From Devosia psychrophila (GTDB taxonomy: Bacteria; Pseudomonadota; Alphaproteobacteria; Rhizobiales; Devosiaceae), in assembly GCF_000971275.1 (NCBI RefSeq), contig NZ_LAPV01000093.1, positions 62,001-126,000 of the forward strand: DNA of 64,000 nt, given 5' to 3'. Shown piece by piece: positions 45,894 to 55,203 of the stretch. Position 1 is the stretch's first letter; each line of letters starts with the position of its first letter. The translations under genes were made by a program, and so were the position numbers. The notes under the pieces are model-generated. The model did no database searches. It was not told where the DNA came from and saw nothing but the letters and a program-made list of their open reading frames with translations.

Positions 45894-47207
45894 TCAGCGC
45901 GTGTTGTGAAGCAAGCCCTGGAAAGCGCGATAGCTGGATTTGGGCGTGCGCTTTTGTGTGGCGTAGTCGACATGGACGATGCCGAAGCGCTTGTTATAGC
46001 CCTCGGCCCACTCAAAATTGTCGAGGAGCGACCAGGCGAAATAGCCGCGGACATCGGCGCCCTGCTCACGTGCGGCGAGCACTGCCTTGAGGTGGTCGTC
46101 ATAGTATTTGACCCGGCGCGGATCGTCGTTGCCCTCGACTTCGGCCATGCCGTTCTCGGTCACGTAGAGCGGGATTTTGGTATAGTCGCTGGAGACGCGG
46201 ACCAGCAGGTCGCTGAGGCCCTTTGGATATATTTCCCAGCCGATATCGGTCTTTTCCAGCGGTCCCTTGACCTGTTCGATGGGCGCACCGGCTTCGGTTC
46301 CGGCCTTGTAGATGCCGCGCGTATAGTAGTTGATGCCGAGCCAATCGAGCGGCCGCGACACGACTTCCATGTCGTTCTGGTAGCCCTTGGGCAGGTTGTC
46401 GCCGAGCCAGTTGGTGACTTCCTCGGGGTATTGGCCCTTGAGCACGCCGCCGAGGTACCAGCGGTTGAAGATGCCGTCGCCCATGCTCATGGCGGCGAGG
46501 TCTTCCGGCTTGTCAGATGCGGCTTCGGACTTTTCGAGATTGAGCACGATGCCGAGGTTTTTGGCACCATTGGCGCGCAGGGCGTCGATGGCGGTGCCGT
46601 GGGCGTAGAGGACGTGGTGCATGGCGCGGGCGGCGGCGCGGATGTCGCGATAGCCGGGAGCGTGGATGCCGAGGTAATGGCTGAGGAAGGCGACGCACCA
46701 AGGCTCGTTGATGGTGGCAGTGGCAGTAAGGCGATCGCCGAAGTTTTCGGCCACCAGCGCCGCGTAGTCACCAAACCAGCCGGCGATGTCGCGGTTCATC
46801 CAGCCGCCCTTGTCCTGCAGGGACGAAGGCAGATCCCAATGATACAGCGTGGCATAGGGCTTGATGCCGCGTTCGAGCATGCCGTCGATCAGGCGGTCGT
46901 AGAAATCGAGACCGGCCTGGTTGACGGCGCCGGTGCCCTCGGGGATCAGGCGCGGCCAGGCAAAGGAGAAGCGATAGGCGTCAAAGCCACCGTCGCGGAT
47001 CAGGTCGAGATCCTGTGGCCAGAGTTCAAAATGATTGCAGGCATTGATGCCGGTATCGCCGTTATGGACATTGCCCGGCGTCGCCGAAAAACTGTCCCAT
47101 ATCGAAGGGCCGCGACCATGGCCCTGCCCGCCTTCGATCTGATAGGCAGCGGTGGCCACGCCGAAGGTAAAATTGGGGCCGAAATCCTTGCGGTCGATCG
47201 AGAACAT
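45894..47207 (-). CDS. Beta-glucosidase, GH1 family
   Basis: 437 residues. Begins MFSIDRKDFGPNFTFGVATAAYQIEGG. The acid/base Glu lies in TATINEPWCVAF (near 164) and the nucleophile Glu in PLYVTENGMAEV (near 351); both are intact. SFAWPRLIPEG and NFEWAEGYNKRFGIVHVDY are family landmarks. No signal peptide: it would hydrolyse cellobiose-like or aryl beta-glucosides in the cytoplasm. A 12-bp palindrome upstream suggests LacI-family control. Confidence 0.95.
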   Translation of the reverse strand: MFSIDRKDFGPNFTFGVATAAYQIEGGQGHGRGPSIWDSFSATPGNVHNGDTGINACNHFELWPQDLDLIRDGGFDAYRFSFAWPRLIPEGTGAVNQAGLDFYDRLIDGMLERGIKPYATLYHWDLPSSLQDKGGWMNRDIAGWFGDYAALVAENFGDRLTATATINEPWCVAFLSHYLGIHAPGYRDIRAAARAMHHVLYAHGTAIDALRANGAKNLGIVLNLEKSEAASDKPEDLAAMSMGDGIFNRWYLGGVLKGQYPEEVTNWLGDNLPKGYQNDMEVVSRPLDWLGINYYTRGIYKAGTEAGAPIEQVKGPLEKTDIGWEIYPKGLSDLLVRVSSDYTKIPLYVTENGMAEVEGNDDPRRVKYYDDHLKAVLAAREQGADVRGYFAWSLLDNFEWAEGYNKRFGIVHVDYATQKRTPKSSYRAFQGLLHNTR

Positions 47208-47270
47208 GGATGCTCCTCTGGCCGGCATTTGCCGTTGTTATTAGCCAGATAGCGCAGCCTGAATTGTTAT

Positions 47271-47282
47271 GCAATCGATTGC
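47271..47282. promoter_or_regulatory. LacI-family-like operator upstream of the GH1 gene
   Basis: Perfect palindrome GCAATCGATTGC with flanking T and G, centred on CG as in LacI/GalR operators (TGnAAnCGnTTnCA). It lies 63 bases upstream of the beta-glucosidase start, on the GH1 promoter side. No LacI-type gene lies in the window. Confidence 0.55.
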
Positions 47283-47294
47283 GGTGGAGAGATG

Positions 47295-48374
47295 CTAGCG
47301 CGAAAGCTGTGGCGAATTTTGCAGGATGCGTTGCGCAATGGCCCGGAAAGACTGGGCCTCGGGGCCATTGGGAGAGACGGCGACGGGCGGTCGACCGGCG
47401 TCTGAGCCTTCACGGATCGAGATGACCAGGGGGACGGCGCCGAGGAAGGGAACACCGAGGTCTGCCGCTGCCCGTTCGGCGCCGCCGCTGCCGAAGATGT
47501 CGTAGCGGGCGCCGGTGTCGGGAGCGATGAAATAGCTCATGTTTTCAACAAGGCCGAGGATTGGGACGCCGAAGCGGGGCAGCATGTCGATGGCCTTCTT
47601 GGCATCGATCAGGGCCAGGTCCTGGGGTGTGGAGACAATGACCACACCATCGACTTCGGCCTGCTGGAACAGGGAAATATGGATATCGCCGGTGCCGGGT
47701 GGCAGGTCGATGACCAGGATATCGAGTTGGCCCCAAGCGGTTTCGCGCAGCAGTTGGCGCAGGGCGGAGGTGGCCATCGGACCGCGCCAGACTACGGCCT
47801 GATCCTTGACCAGCATGGAGCCGATCGACATGGCCTTGAGGCCGTAAGCCTCGTGCGGCGTGAACATGCCATCGTCGCGAATGGCCGGCTGGCCCTCAAG
47901 GCCGAGCAGCTTGGGGATGGAGGGGCCGTAGAGATCGGCGTCGAGAATGCCGACCTTGAGGCCCTCGGCCTGCAGCGCCAGCGCGATATTGACGGCGGTG
48001 GTGGACTTGCCAACGCCGCCCTTGCCGGAGCCGACGGCGATGATGTGCTTGATGCCAGGCACGGCTGTTTTACCCGCAGGGACGGGCTTGCCGTGCGAGA
48101 AGGTGGGCCCGGACTTCGGTGGGGCCTTGCCGCCGGTCAGCGAGACCATGACCTTGCGGGTACCGACCAGCTTTTGCACGACGGCGGCGGCCTGTTCGCG
48201 GGCCGGGCCGAATGCGGTCTCCATGCCGGGCGCGACGGCGATGGCGAAGGCGACGGCACCGGGGGTGACGATGATATCGGACAGGCCGGCATAGCCAGAC
48301 AGTTCCCCGCCGCCGGGAATTTCTACGGCTGCCAGAGCGGACTTGATGGCGGCGGCGAGTTCGGTATCGGCCAT
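47295..48374 (-). CDS. apbC: Iron-sulfur cluster carrier protein ApbC/Mrp
   Basis: 359 residues. N-terminal MIP18/DUF59-like domain (to about residue 90) and a P-loop ATPase with the deviant Walker A VGSGKGGVGKSTTAVNIALALQ near 113, with GILDADLYGPSIPKLLG and LDILVIDLPPGTGD. It carries and transfers Fe-S clusters to apo-enzymes. The usual CxxC after ENMSYF is missing: it reads ENMSYFIAPDTGARYDIFGSGGA. Other Hyphomicrobiales homologues share this, so it is probably a lineage variant and not damage. Confidence 0.94.
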   Translation of the reverse strand: MADTELAAAIKSALAAVEIPGGGELSGYAGLSDIIVTPGAVAFAIAVAPGMETAFGPAREQAAAVVQKLVGTRKVMVSLTGGKAPPKSGPTFSHGKPVPAGKTAVPGIKHIIAVGSGKGGVGKSTTAVNIALALQAEGLKVGILDADLYGPSIPKLLGLEGQPAIRDDGMFTPHEAYGLKAMSIGSMLVKDQAVVWRGPMATSALRQLLRETAWGQLDILVIDLPPGTGDIHISLFQQAEVDGVVIVSTPQDLALIDAKKAIDMLPRFGVPILGLVENMSYFIAPDTGARYDIFGSGGAERAAADLGVPFLGAVPLVISIREGSDAGRPPVAVSPNGPEAQSFRAIAQRILQNSPQLSR

Positions 48375-48460
48375 GGATTTTGGCGGACGCGATCAGCGCC
48401 ACACTCCAATGTCATTCCAGAAAAGGCAGCAATTCACACTTGGAACCTAGTGGCTCCCGT

Positions 48461-48565
48461 CACCCCACCCTCAATCCCTCCCCATTCAGGGGAGGGAGGC
48501 GCCAGCCCTGCGGTCAGTGTTCATAGTCTCCTTCCCCCTTGTGGGGAGGGATCAAGGGTGGGTGT
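48461..48565. repeat. Paired GGGAGG palindromic repeat, copy 8
   Basis: CACCCCACCCTCAATCCCTC/CCCATTCAGGGGAGGGAGG and TTCCCCCTTGTGGGGAGGGATCAAGGGTGGGTG. Between apbC and the transaldolase gene, both on the minus strand. Confidence 0.8.
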
Positions 48566-48631
48566 CGTTTAGCCCCGATGTAAGCCGCAAACTACGCCAC
48601 GATGACATCGCGTTTGCGGAGATAGTTGGCC

Positions 48632-49285
48632 TTAAAGGATCGACTGGCCGGTGGCTTTCCAGTCCTTGAGGAAACCTTCGATGCCGGCGTTGGTCAGCGG
48701 ATGGTTGGCCAGCTTGCGGATCACGTCGGGCGGGATGGTGGCAACATCGGAGCCGGCCAGCGCAACCTGGGTGACGTGGTTGGCCGAGCGGATCGAGGCT
48801 GCCAGGATCTGGGTTTCGAAGCCGTAGTTGTCATAGATGGTGCGGATGTTTTCGATCAGTTCGACGCCATCGAGATTAATGTCATCGAGGCGACCGAGGA
48901 AGGGCGAGATGTAGGTCGCGCCGACCTTGGCAGCCAGCAGCGCCTGATTGGCCGAAAAGCACAGCGTGACGTTGGTGTGGATGCCCTTTTCGGAGAAATA
49001 CTTGGTTGCCTTGAGGCCATTGAGAGTCAGCGGCAGCTTGACCACGACGTTGTCGGCGATCTTGGCGAGGTGCTCGCCTTCGGCAACCATGCCGTCATAT
49101 TCAAGCGAGGCGACTTCGGCCGAAACCGGGCCTGGAACCAGCGCGCAGATTTCGGCGATGACTTCCTTGAAGTCGCGGCCAGACTTGGCGATCAGCGACG
49201 GATTGGTGGTGACGCCATCGAGGAGACCGGTCTCATAGAGCTCCTTGATGTCCTTGATTTCTGCGGTATCGACGAAGAACTTCAT
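48632..49285 (-). CDS. tal: Transaldolase (short, TalC/FSA-like form)
   Basis: 217 residues from ATG 49285. Class I aldolase fold of the short transaldolase group: [36 protein letters not shown]. The Schiff-base Lys is in [12 protein letters not shown] near residue 85, and the family motif [31 protein letters not shown] follows. Transfers dihydroxyacetone units in the pentose phosphate pathway; fructose-6-phosphate aldolase activity is the alternative. The length excludes the long TalB form. The upstream aminotransferase gene is on the same strand. Confidence 0.92.
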   Translation of the reverse strand: MKFFVDTAEIKDIKELYETGLLDGVTTNPSLIAKSGRDFKEVIAEICALVPGPVSAEVASLEYDGMVAEGEHLAKIADNVVVKLPLTLNGLKATKYFSEKGIHTNVTLCFSANQALLAAKVGATYISPFLGRLDDINLDGVELIENIRTIYDNYGFETQILAASIRSANHVTQVALAGSDVATIPPDVIRKLANHPLTNAGIEGFLKDWKATGQSIL

Positions 49286-49357
49286 GATTTCCTCCAGAGT
49301 GCCCGTTAGGCAAAAGATGTAGCACGGCAAAGGCTTGCCGCAAGGTCAACGGCTGAA

Positions 49358-50542
49358 CTATTTGATCGCAGCCAGCAGCGCGTCCGCCAGATCGCCGATG
49401 CGATCTTCCGGGATTCCCGCGACGTTGATGCGACTATCGCCAATCATATAGACCCCGTTCTCGGCTTTAAGATGTTCGACCACGGAATTTTCGAGGCCGA
49501 GCAGCGAGAACATGCCGCGATGGGAGGCGATGAAGTCGAAATCCTCGGAATTAGACTTGCTGCGGATCGCCTCGCTCAGCTTTTCGCGCAGGCGGATCAT
49601 GCGGTTGCGCATGGCGTTTAGCTCGGCTTCCCATTCGGCGCGCAGCGCGGGGTCTTCGAGGATGGTGCGGATGATTTCGGCACCATGATCGGGCGGTTGG
49701 CTGTAGGAGCCGCGGATAATATTGAGCAGTTGCGACTGGGTCACGTCTGCCTCGGCGGCATCCTTGGCGATCAGGATGGCGGCGCCGATGCGTTCGCGAT
49801 AGAGGCCGAAATTCTTGGAGCCGGAGAAGGCGACCAGCGCTTCGGGAACCGAGGCGATGACCCTGCGGGTGCCATAGGCGTCTTCGAGCAAGCCATCGCC
49901 AAAGCCGAGATAGGCCAAGTCGATGAAGGGCAAAGCGCCAGTGCGGGCGAGGCTGGCGGCGACCTTATCCCATTGATCGGGCGACAGATTTGCGCCGGTC
50001 GGGTTATGGCAGCAGCCGTGCAGCAGGACGACGTCGTCCTTGGTCAGGCCATCGAGCGCGGCCAGCATGGCGTCGAATTTGACGCCGCGGGTGACGGTGT
50101 CGAAATAGGGATAGGTCTTGACCACGAGACCGGAATTTTCGGCGATCGGGTTGTGGTTGGGCCAGGTCGGATCGGAGACCCAGACGGTGGCGCCGGGGCG
50201 GGCGCGGTTGATCAGTTGCATCAGCACCCAGAGCGAGCCTGTGCCGCCCGGAGCCTGGGCGACGCGGACGCGGGAGCGGTCGACGCTATCGGCCAGAGCG
50301 AGGTCGAGCACGGCGGCGCCATAGCCCTTGTTGCCGGCTATCCCCAAGTAGGTCTTGGTCTTTTCACTGTCGAGAATGCGCTGCTCGGCCTTGCGGACGG
50401 CGGTCATCACGGCGGTGACGCCCTTTTCGTCTTTGTAGACGCCCACGCCAAGGTCGATCTTGGTGGGGCGCGGGTCAGCCGCGTATTCGCCCATCAGCGC
50501 CAGGATCTTGTCGCCGGGGGCCTTGGTCAGGGTCTCGAACAT
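49358..50542 (-). CDS. Class I aromatic-amino-acid/aspartate aminotransferase
   Basis: 394 residues, PLP-dependent fold type I. Starts MFETLTKAPGDKILALMGEYAADPRPTKIDLGVGVYKDEKG, typical of the TyrB/AspC family. The PLP Lys is in VAFSGSKNFGLYRERIG near residue 245, and HGCCHNPTGANL carries the cofactor-contact Asn. Transfers amino groups between aromatic amino acids or aspartate and 2-oxoglutarate. Substrate preference is not certain from sequence. Confidence 0.92.
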   Translation of the reverse strand: MFETLTKAPGDKILALMGEYAADPRPTKIDLGVGVYKDEKGVTAVMTAVRKAEQRILDSEKTKTYLGIAGNKGYGAAVLDLALADSVDRSRVRVAQAPGGTGSLWVLMQLINRARPGATVWVSDPTWPNHNPIAENSGLVVKTYPYFDTVTRGVKFDAMLAALDGLTKDDVVLLHGCCHNPTGANLSPDQWDKVAASLARTGALPFIDLAYLGFGDGLLEDAYGTRRVIASVPEALVAFSGSKNFGLYRERIGAAILIAKDAAEADVTQSQLLNIIRGSYSQPPDHGAEIIRTILEDPALRAEWEAELNAMRNRMIRLREKLSEAIRSKSNSEDFDFIASHRGMFSLLGLENSVVEHLKAENGVYMIGDSRINVAGIPEDRIGDLADALLAAIK

Positions 50543-50613
50543 GATGGGAGTGTGTTCCGTGGGAATGCGGGGTTGTTATAGGCGGCGGAAGTAATTTTGC
50601 AATTGGCAAAAAG

Positions 50614-51543
50614 TCAGCGGTTGACGCCGGCTTTTTCCAGTTCGGCGATCAATTGCGGAATGATTTCAAAGAGATCGCCGATCAAAGCGACGTCGGCGAG
50701 CTTGACCAGGGGGGCTTCGGGATCGCTGTTTATGGCGACGATCTTTTTGGCGCCCTGGATGCCGGCGAGGTGTTGGAGGGCGCCGGAAATGCCGATGGCG
50801 ATGTATAAATCAGGGGCGATGATCTTGCCGGTCTGCCCGACCTGCCAGTCATTGGGGGCGTAGCCAGCATCGACGGCGGCGCGGGTGGCGCCGATGGCGG
50901 CTCCGAGCTTTTTGGCGAGTTGTTCGATGAGCTTGAAGTTTTCGGAGTAACCGAGCGCGACGCCGCCGCCGACCACGATCTGGGCGGTGGCGAGGTCGGG
51001 TGTGTTGCTCTCGGTGCGGTGCTGGGCGATCAGTTTGGCAGCGGAAATTACTGGCACATCAATGGCTTCGATGGGTGAATCGTTGCCACCGGCAGCGGCG
51101 CGGAAGGCCGAGGCGCGGATGGTCAGGATGTGCTGGGGCTGGTTGTCGGTGACGGTTTGCAGCGCGTTACCTGCATAGATCGGACGCGTGAAACGGGTTG
51201 GGCCTAGAATCCCGACAATATCGGTGACCGGCATCAGGTCGAGACGGGCGGCTAGCCTGGGCATACGGTCTTTGCCAACGCTGCCCGCCGACTGCACCAG
51301 ATAGGTGTAGCGCGGTGCTAACGTTTCTATCACCTGAACGTCACCATCTGCGGTTCCGGCTGAGTGAGCGACAATGACCTTGGTAACGCCGGCTAGCTTC
51401 GCGGCTTCAGCGGCGACGGCGGTGGTGTCCTGGCCCAGCACGAGAACCTCGATCGGGCCGAGTTCGGCGACGGCGTGAATGACGCGGGCGGTGGCGGGCG
51501 AGAGGACGCCGAGGTCGTGATCGGCGATGATCAGCGTGCTCAT
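50614..51543 (-). CDS. etfA: Electron transfer flavoprotein alpha subunit
   Basis: 309 residues. The FAD-binding C-terminal domain is clear: [68 protein letters not shown]-terminal [28 protein letters not shown]. With EtfB it passes electrons from acyl-CoA and other dehydrogenases to ETF-ubiquinone oxidoreductase. The ATG overlaps the TAA of etfB (TAATG), so the two subunits are translationally coupled. Confidence 0.96.
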   Translation of the reverse strand: MSTLIIADHDLGVLSPATARVIHAVAELGPIEVLVLGQDTTAVAAEAAKLAGVTKVIVAHSAGTADGDVQVIETLAPRYTYLVQSAGSVGKDRMPRLAARLDLMPVTDIVGILGPTRFTRPIYAGNALQTVTDNQPQHILTIRASAFRAAAGGNDSPIEAIDVPVISAAKLIAQHRTESNTPDLATAQIVVGGGVALGYSENFKLIEQLAKKLGAAIGATRAAVDAGYAPNDWQVGQTGKIIAPDLYIAIGISGALQHLAGIQGAKKIVAINSDPEAPLVKLADVALIGDLFEIIPQLIAELEKAGVNR

Positions 51544-52301
51544 TACAGCGCCTCCATCTGCGAAATTTCGGACGCGATGTAGGCGGCGAGCTCGGATGTC
51601 GAGCCGACGGTCTTTCCTGCCATACGTTCGGCGGGTGGGGATATCTTTTCGATAATTAAGCGCGGGGCGAGGCCGACGCCGAATTCCGCGGCGGGGCGAA
51701 CGGCCAATGGCTTGGAGCGGGCCTTCATCACCATCGGCAGTGCGGCATTGCGCGGGGTGTTGAGGCGGAGGTCGGCGGTGACGATGGCGGGAAGTGGAAT
51801 GCTGACGGTCTCGGTGCCGCTATCGACTTCGCGGGTGACTTCGAGCGACTGGCCGACGAGTTTGATGACGGAGGCGAAGGTGGCCTGCGGGCGGTTGGTG
51901 AGGGCAGCAAGCATCTGGCCGACGTGATTGCTGTCATCGTCGACGGCCTGCTTGCCGAGCAGCACGAGATCGGGACTTTCTTCGGCGACAACCTTGGCCA
52001 GCAGTTTAGCGATGGCGAGGGTTTCGAGTTCGGCGTCGGTCTCGATCAGGATGCCGCGATGGGCACCCATGGCGAGAGCGGTGAGAATGACGTCGTTGGC
52101 CGCCTTGGGACCGATGGAGACAATGACGATTTCGTCCCCCTGCCCGGCTTCGGACAGTTGCACCGCAGCTTCGACGGCGTGCTTGCAGAACGGGTTCATT
52201 GACATGCGGACGCCAGAGGTCTCGACGCCCGTTCCATCGGGGCGAACCCTGATGCGGACGTTGTGATCGACGACGCGCTTGATGGCGACGAGGATTTTCA
52301 T
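51543..52301 (-). CDS. etfB: Electron transfer flavoprotein beta subunit
   Basis: 252 residues from ATG 52301 (MKILVAIKRVVDHNVRIRVRPDGTGVETSGVRMSMNPFCKHAVEAAVQL). The AMP-binding and ETF-signature region is ESPDLVLLGKQAVDDDSNHVGQMLAALTNRPQATFASVI. The upstream frame is open for nearly 100 more codons but has no homology to the family, so I used the internal ATG. Divergent from the M20 amidohydrolase gene. Confidence 0.96.
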   Translation of the reverse strand: MKILVAIKRVVDHNVRIRVRPDGTGVETSGVRMSMNPFCKHAVEAAVQLSEAGQGDEIVIVSIGPKAANDVILTALAMGAHRGILIETDAELETLAIAKLLAKVVAEESPDLVLLGKQAVDDDSNHVGQMLAALTNRPQATFASVIKLVGQSLEVTREVDSGTETVSIPLPAIVTADLRLNTPRNAALPMVMKARSKPLAVRPAAEFGVGLAPRLIIEKISPPAERMAGKTVGSTSELAAYIASEISQMEAL

Positions 52302-52511
52302 GGAGCACCTCCGGCAAGTTGGCGGTGTCATGACAAAATTGCTGGATACGGGCAAGCCGCGCCGGGGAAAATATGAGCCAGTTGCGTCCGGTTTGTTGGA
52401 AAAGGGTACCGGGCGGCAGACGTGCGACAATGGTCGCAATGCTGTGTTAGAGTTGACGGCATGGATTGGGACAGCGACACTGACCCAGAATTGACTGCTT
52501 CGGATCCTTTT

Positions 52512-53681
52512 ATGCCCGTAATCAACCGTATTGCCGAGTTTCACGACGAGATCGCCGCATGGCGACAGGATTTCCACGCCCATCCGGAAATTCTCTATGA
52601 GGTAGTGCGGACCGCCGGCGTGGTGGAGCAGAAGCTCCGGGAATTCGGCGTCGACGAGATTGTGACCGGCGTCGGGCGGACCGGTGTTGTCGGCATCATC
52701 AACGGCCGGACCAACACTAGTGGGCGCACTATTGCGCTACGTGCCGACATGGATGCGCTGCCGGTGACCGAGAAGACCGGCAGGGATTATGCCTCGACGG
52801 TGCCAGGCAAGATGCATGCGTGCGGCCATGACGGGCACACTGCGATGCTGCTCGGCGCGGCGAAGTATCTTGCCGAGACGCGCAATTTCGATGGACGGAT
52901 CGCGCTGATCTTCCAGCCTGCAGAAGAAGGCGGTGCCGGTGGCAAGGCGATGCTGAACGATGGGCTGGTCGAGAAGTTCGGTATCGACGAGTTTTACGGC
53001 ATGCACAACTGGCCGGGCATGCCGGCTGGGCATTTCGGCATTCGTGCCGGCGGCATCATGGCGGCAACAGACCGGTTTTATATCGACATTATCGGCCAGG
53101 GCGGCCATGCGGCGCGGCCGCAGACGACGGTGGATCCGATCGTGGTCGCTGCCAACATGATTGTCGGCATGCAGTCAATCGTGTCGCGCAATGTGGACCC
53201 GCTGGCCAATGCGGTGCTGTCGGTGACCATGGTGGAGGCTGGTGAAGCCGACAATGTCATCTCGCGCACGGCCAAGATCACCGGCACGGTGCGGACGCTG
53301 GCGCTGGATGTGCAGGACCTGATCGAGCAGCGGCTGGTGGAGTTCGTGCCGCAGTTTGCCAGGAGCTTTGGCGCCGAAGCGACGGTGCGTTATGCGCGGG
53401 GTTACCCGGTGACGGTCAACTCGCCCGAGCAAACTGATTTCGCCGCCGAGGTTGCCCGAGACGTGGTGGGGACTGAGCGAGTGGACGCCGACGCGCCACC
53501 TTCGATGGGTGGCGAGGATTTTTCCTTCATGCTGGAAGAGCGTCCAGGGGCGTATATTTTCCTCGGCAATGGCAACAGCTCGGAGCTGCATACGGACACG
53601 TATGATTTCAATGACGAGGTTATTCCGGTGGGGGTGACCTATTGGGTAAGGTTGGCGGAGAAGGCTCTCCCTGTGGGGTGA
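52512..53681 (+). CDS. M20-family amidohydrolase (hippurate/IAA-amino-acid hydrolase type)
   Basis: 389 residues from ATG 52512 (alternative ATG 52461). Metal ligands are in MHACGHDGH (Cys and His), PAEEGGAGG (Glu) and FYGMHNWPGMPAG (His), with PSMGGEDFSFMLEERPGAYIFLGNG near the C-terminus. It hydrolyses N-acyl amino acids such as hippurate or N-acetylated amino acids. The lid domain DRFYIDIIGQGGHAARPQTTVDPI is typical. Divergent from etfB and alone in its orientation until the AbrB gene, from which repeat copy 9 separates it. Confidence 0.93.
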   Translation: MPVINRIAEFHDEIAAWRQDFHAHPEILYEVVRTAGVVEQKLREFGVDEIVTGVGRTGVVGIINGRTNTSGRTIALRADMDALPVTEKTGRDYASTVPGKMHACGHDGHTAMLLGAAKYLAETRNFDGRIALIFQPAEEGGAGGKAMLNDGLVEKFGIDEFYGMHNWPGMPAGHFGIRAGGIMAATDRFYIDIIGQGGHAARPQTTVDPIVVAANMIVGMQSIVSRNVDPLANAVLSVTMVEAGEADNVISRTAKITGTVRTLALDVQDLIEQRLVEFVPQFARSFGAEATVRYARGYPVTVNSPEQTDFAAEVARDVVGTERVDADAPPSMGGEDFSFMLEERPGAYIFLGNGNSSELHTDTYDFNDEVIPVGVTYWVRLAEKALPVG

Positions 53682-53704
53682 CGCCGGGGACTCTGCGTTT
53701 GTGA

Positions 53705-53742
53705 CCACCCCCTCCCTTCCCTCCCCTCGAGGGGGGAGGGTG
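53705..53742. repeat. GGGAGG palindromic repeat, copy 9 (single half)
   Basis: CACCCCCTCCCTTCCCTCCC-CTCGAGGGGGGAGGGTGAG. A single palindrome, not the usual pair. Confidence 0.75.
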
Positions 53743-53786
53743 AGATTGAGTTCGTTGCGCGTTTTGATCACTACTAGCTAATTGGT

Positions 53787-54875
53787 ATGCCCACCATTTC
53801 CTCCCTCCTCCCCGTATTCCTGACCCTTGCCATATCTGCGGCTGGTGGTGGCGTTGCCACGCTGCTTGGGTTGCCGGCGGGGTGGCTGATGGGCGGGGCG
53901 GTGGCGGTGACTGTCGCAGCGATGGCGGGGTTGCCGATCCGCATGCCGAACTGGTTGCGGGACGTTTCGTTTCTGTCGATCGGCATGTCGATGGGCGCGT
54001 CAGTGGCGCCGGATAGCCTGCAGTTGATCACCAGTTGGCCGATCAGCATCGCCGCGCTGATGCTTGAGCTGGTGCTGATTGTTTCCCTGACCGGCTGGAT
54101 GCTGGTGAAAGTGTTCAAGCTCGATCCGGGAACCGCATATCTCAGCTCGTTTCCGGGGCATCTGTCGTTTGTGCTCGGCATAGCTGCGGCCGGAGTGGGC
54201 GACCCGAGGCAGATTGTGATCATCCAGGTGATCAGGCTGCTGATGCTGACGATCTGCGTGCCGATTGGGGCCATGTTCATGCCGATCGGGATAAAGGTGG
54301 TTTCGCTGGACGCGGTTGCGGTTCTGGAATGGTGGCAGATTGGGTTGCTCGCGGCGGCCTGCATCATTGGTGGATTGATCTTCGTGCGGCTTAAGGTGCC
54401 CGCCGCCTTCGTGCTAGGCCCGATGGCGGTCGCGACCGTCGCCAAGCTGGCGGGCCTCTATGTCGGGTCGATGCCGTCGCCGCTGACTGCGATTACCTTC
54501 GTGTTGACCGGAGCGCTCATTGGCTCGCGCTTTGCAGGGTTGGAGCGCCGGGAATTCCTAAGAGCGGCCAAGGGTGGTTTGATTGCCACAGCAATGACCG
54601 TGGGGATCGTCACCGCCATTGCCTATGGCCTCAGCTTTATGGTGGACATGCCGTTCGGCCAGTTATGGCTGGGGCTGTCTCCCGGTGCGCTGGAAGGCAT
54701 GGGCGCACTGGGGATTGCGCTGGGCTATGACACTGCCTTTATCGCTGCCCACCATGTGATCCGCCTGCTGGTGCTGAGTTTCGCCATTCCCATGGTGGTG
54801 GTGTTTATCCGGCGGCGCGAAGCCGCCACATTTGCCCGGCAAAACAGGCTAGAACCACAGGATATCGATAAATGA
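53787..54875 (+). CDS. AbrB-family membrane protein
   Basis: 362 residues with about ten hydrophobic segments arranged as two repeats, each with a conserved GWLMG- or PGALEGMG-type signature: GLPAGWLMGGAVAVTVAAMAGLPIRMP in the first, and LGLSPGALEGMGALGIALGYDTAFIAAHHVIRLL in the second. This is the AbrB/DUF1468-like permease family named for regulation of aidB in E. coli; its substrate is unknown. Its stop codon overlaps the ATG of the small secreted protein gene (ATGA). Confidence 0.9.
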   Translation: MPTISSLLPVFLTLAISAAGGGVATLLGLPAGWLMGGAVAVTVAAMAGLPIRMPNWLRDVSFLSIGMSMGASVAPDSLQLITSWPISIAALMLELVLIVSLTGWMLVKVFKLDPGTAYLSSFPGHLSFVLGIAAAGVGDPRQIVIIQVIRLLMLTICVPIGAMFMPIGIKVVSLDAVAVLEWWQIGLLAAACIIGGLIFVRLKVPAAFVLGPMAVATVAKLAGLYVGSMPSPLTAITFVLTGALIGSRFAGLERREFLRAAKGGLIATAMTVGIVTAIAYGLSFMVDMPFGQLWLGLSPGALEGMGALGIALGYDTAFIAAHHVIRLLVLSFAIPMVVVFIRRREAATFARQNRLEPQDIDK

Positions 54876-55147
54876 GCAAACCTCTTGCCTTCAGCCTCAT
54901 CGGCTTGGCCCTGATGGCGGCACCAGCCGTGGCAGCGCCAATCTGTTCGGGCAGCTTTGCGCTCGACCGCGATTTGTATTCAGAAACCGATCTTACCAAC
55001 TATTATTATGACATTTTGCGCAGCAACGGCGTTGATGTCAGCCGTGCTGAAATCTGGGGCGGCTGCGTCCGTGCCTTTGTTCGGCAGCCCGATGGCACCG
55101 AACAGATGCAGTTTTTCGAACCGCTCGGCCTGCGCCGCGTAGAATAG
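54872..55147 (+). CDS. Small secreted protein of unknown function
   Basis: 91 residues with a signal peptide (SKPLAFSLIGLALMAAPAVAA), leaving about 69 residues: PICSGSFALDRDLYSETDLTNYYYDILRSNGVDVSRAEIWGGCVRAFVRQPDGTEQMQFFEPLGLRRVE. Two Cys residues, possibly a disulfide. It is translationally coupled to the AbrB-family gene (ATGA overlap), so a periplasmic role alongside that permease is conceivable. I recognise no family. Confidence 0.7.
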   Translation: MSKPLAFSLIGLALMAAPAVAAPICSGSFALDRDLYSETDLTNYYYDILRSNGVDVSRAEIWGGCVRAFVRQPDGTEQMQFFEPLGLRRVE

Positions 55148-55173
55148 CGCCGGCTTAGATCAGACGGCGGGTG

Positions 55174-55196
55174 GAATGGGGAGCAGTGCTCCCCAT
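55174..55196. terminator. Bidirectional terminator
   Basis: Arms AATGGGGAGC and GCTCCCCATT with a three-base loop, then GATGTTTTATG. Serves the convergent secreted-protein and GH13 genes. Confidence 0.85.
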
Positions 55197-55203
55197 TGAT
55201 GTT

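Noticed and set aside
45891-47252. A 453-codon open frame antisense to the GH1 gene
   Set aside because: It mirrors the complete beta-glucosidase, whose catalytic motifs and start are clear.
51001-51420. A possible low-GC patch in etfA
   Set aside because: By count the lines range from 55% to 63% GC, within the normal spread, so I did not list it.
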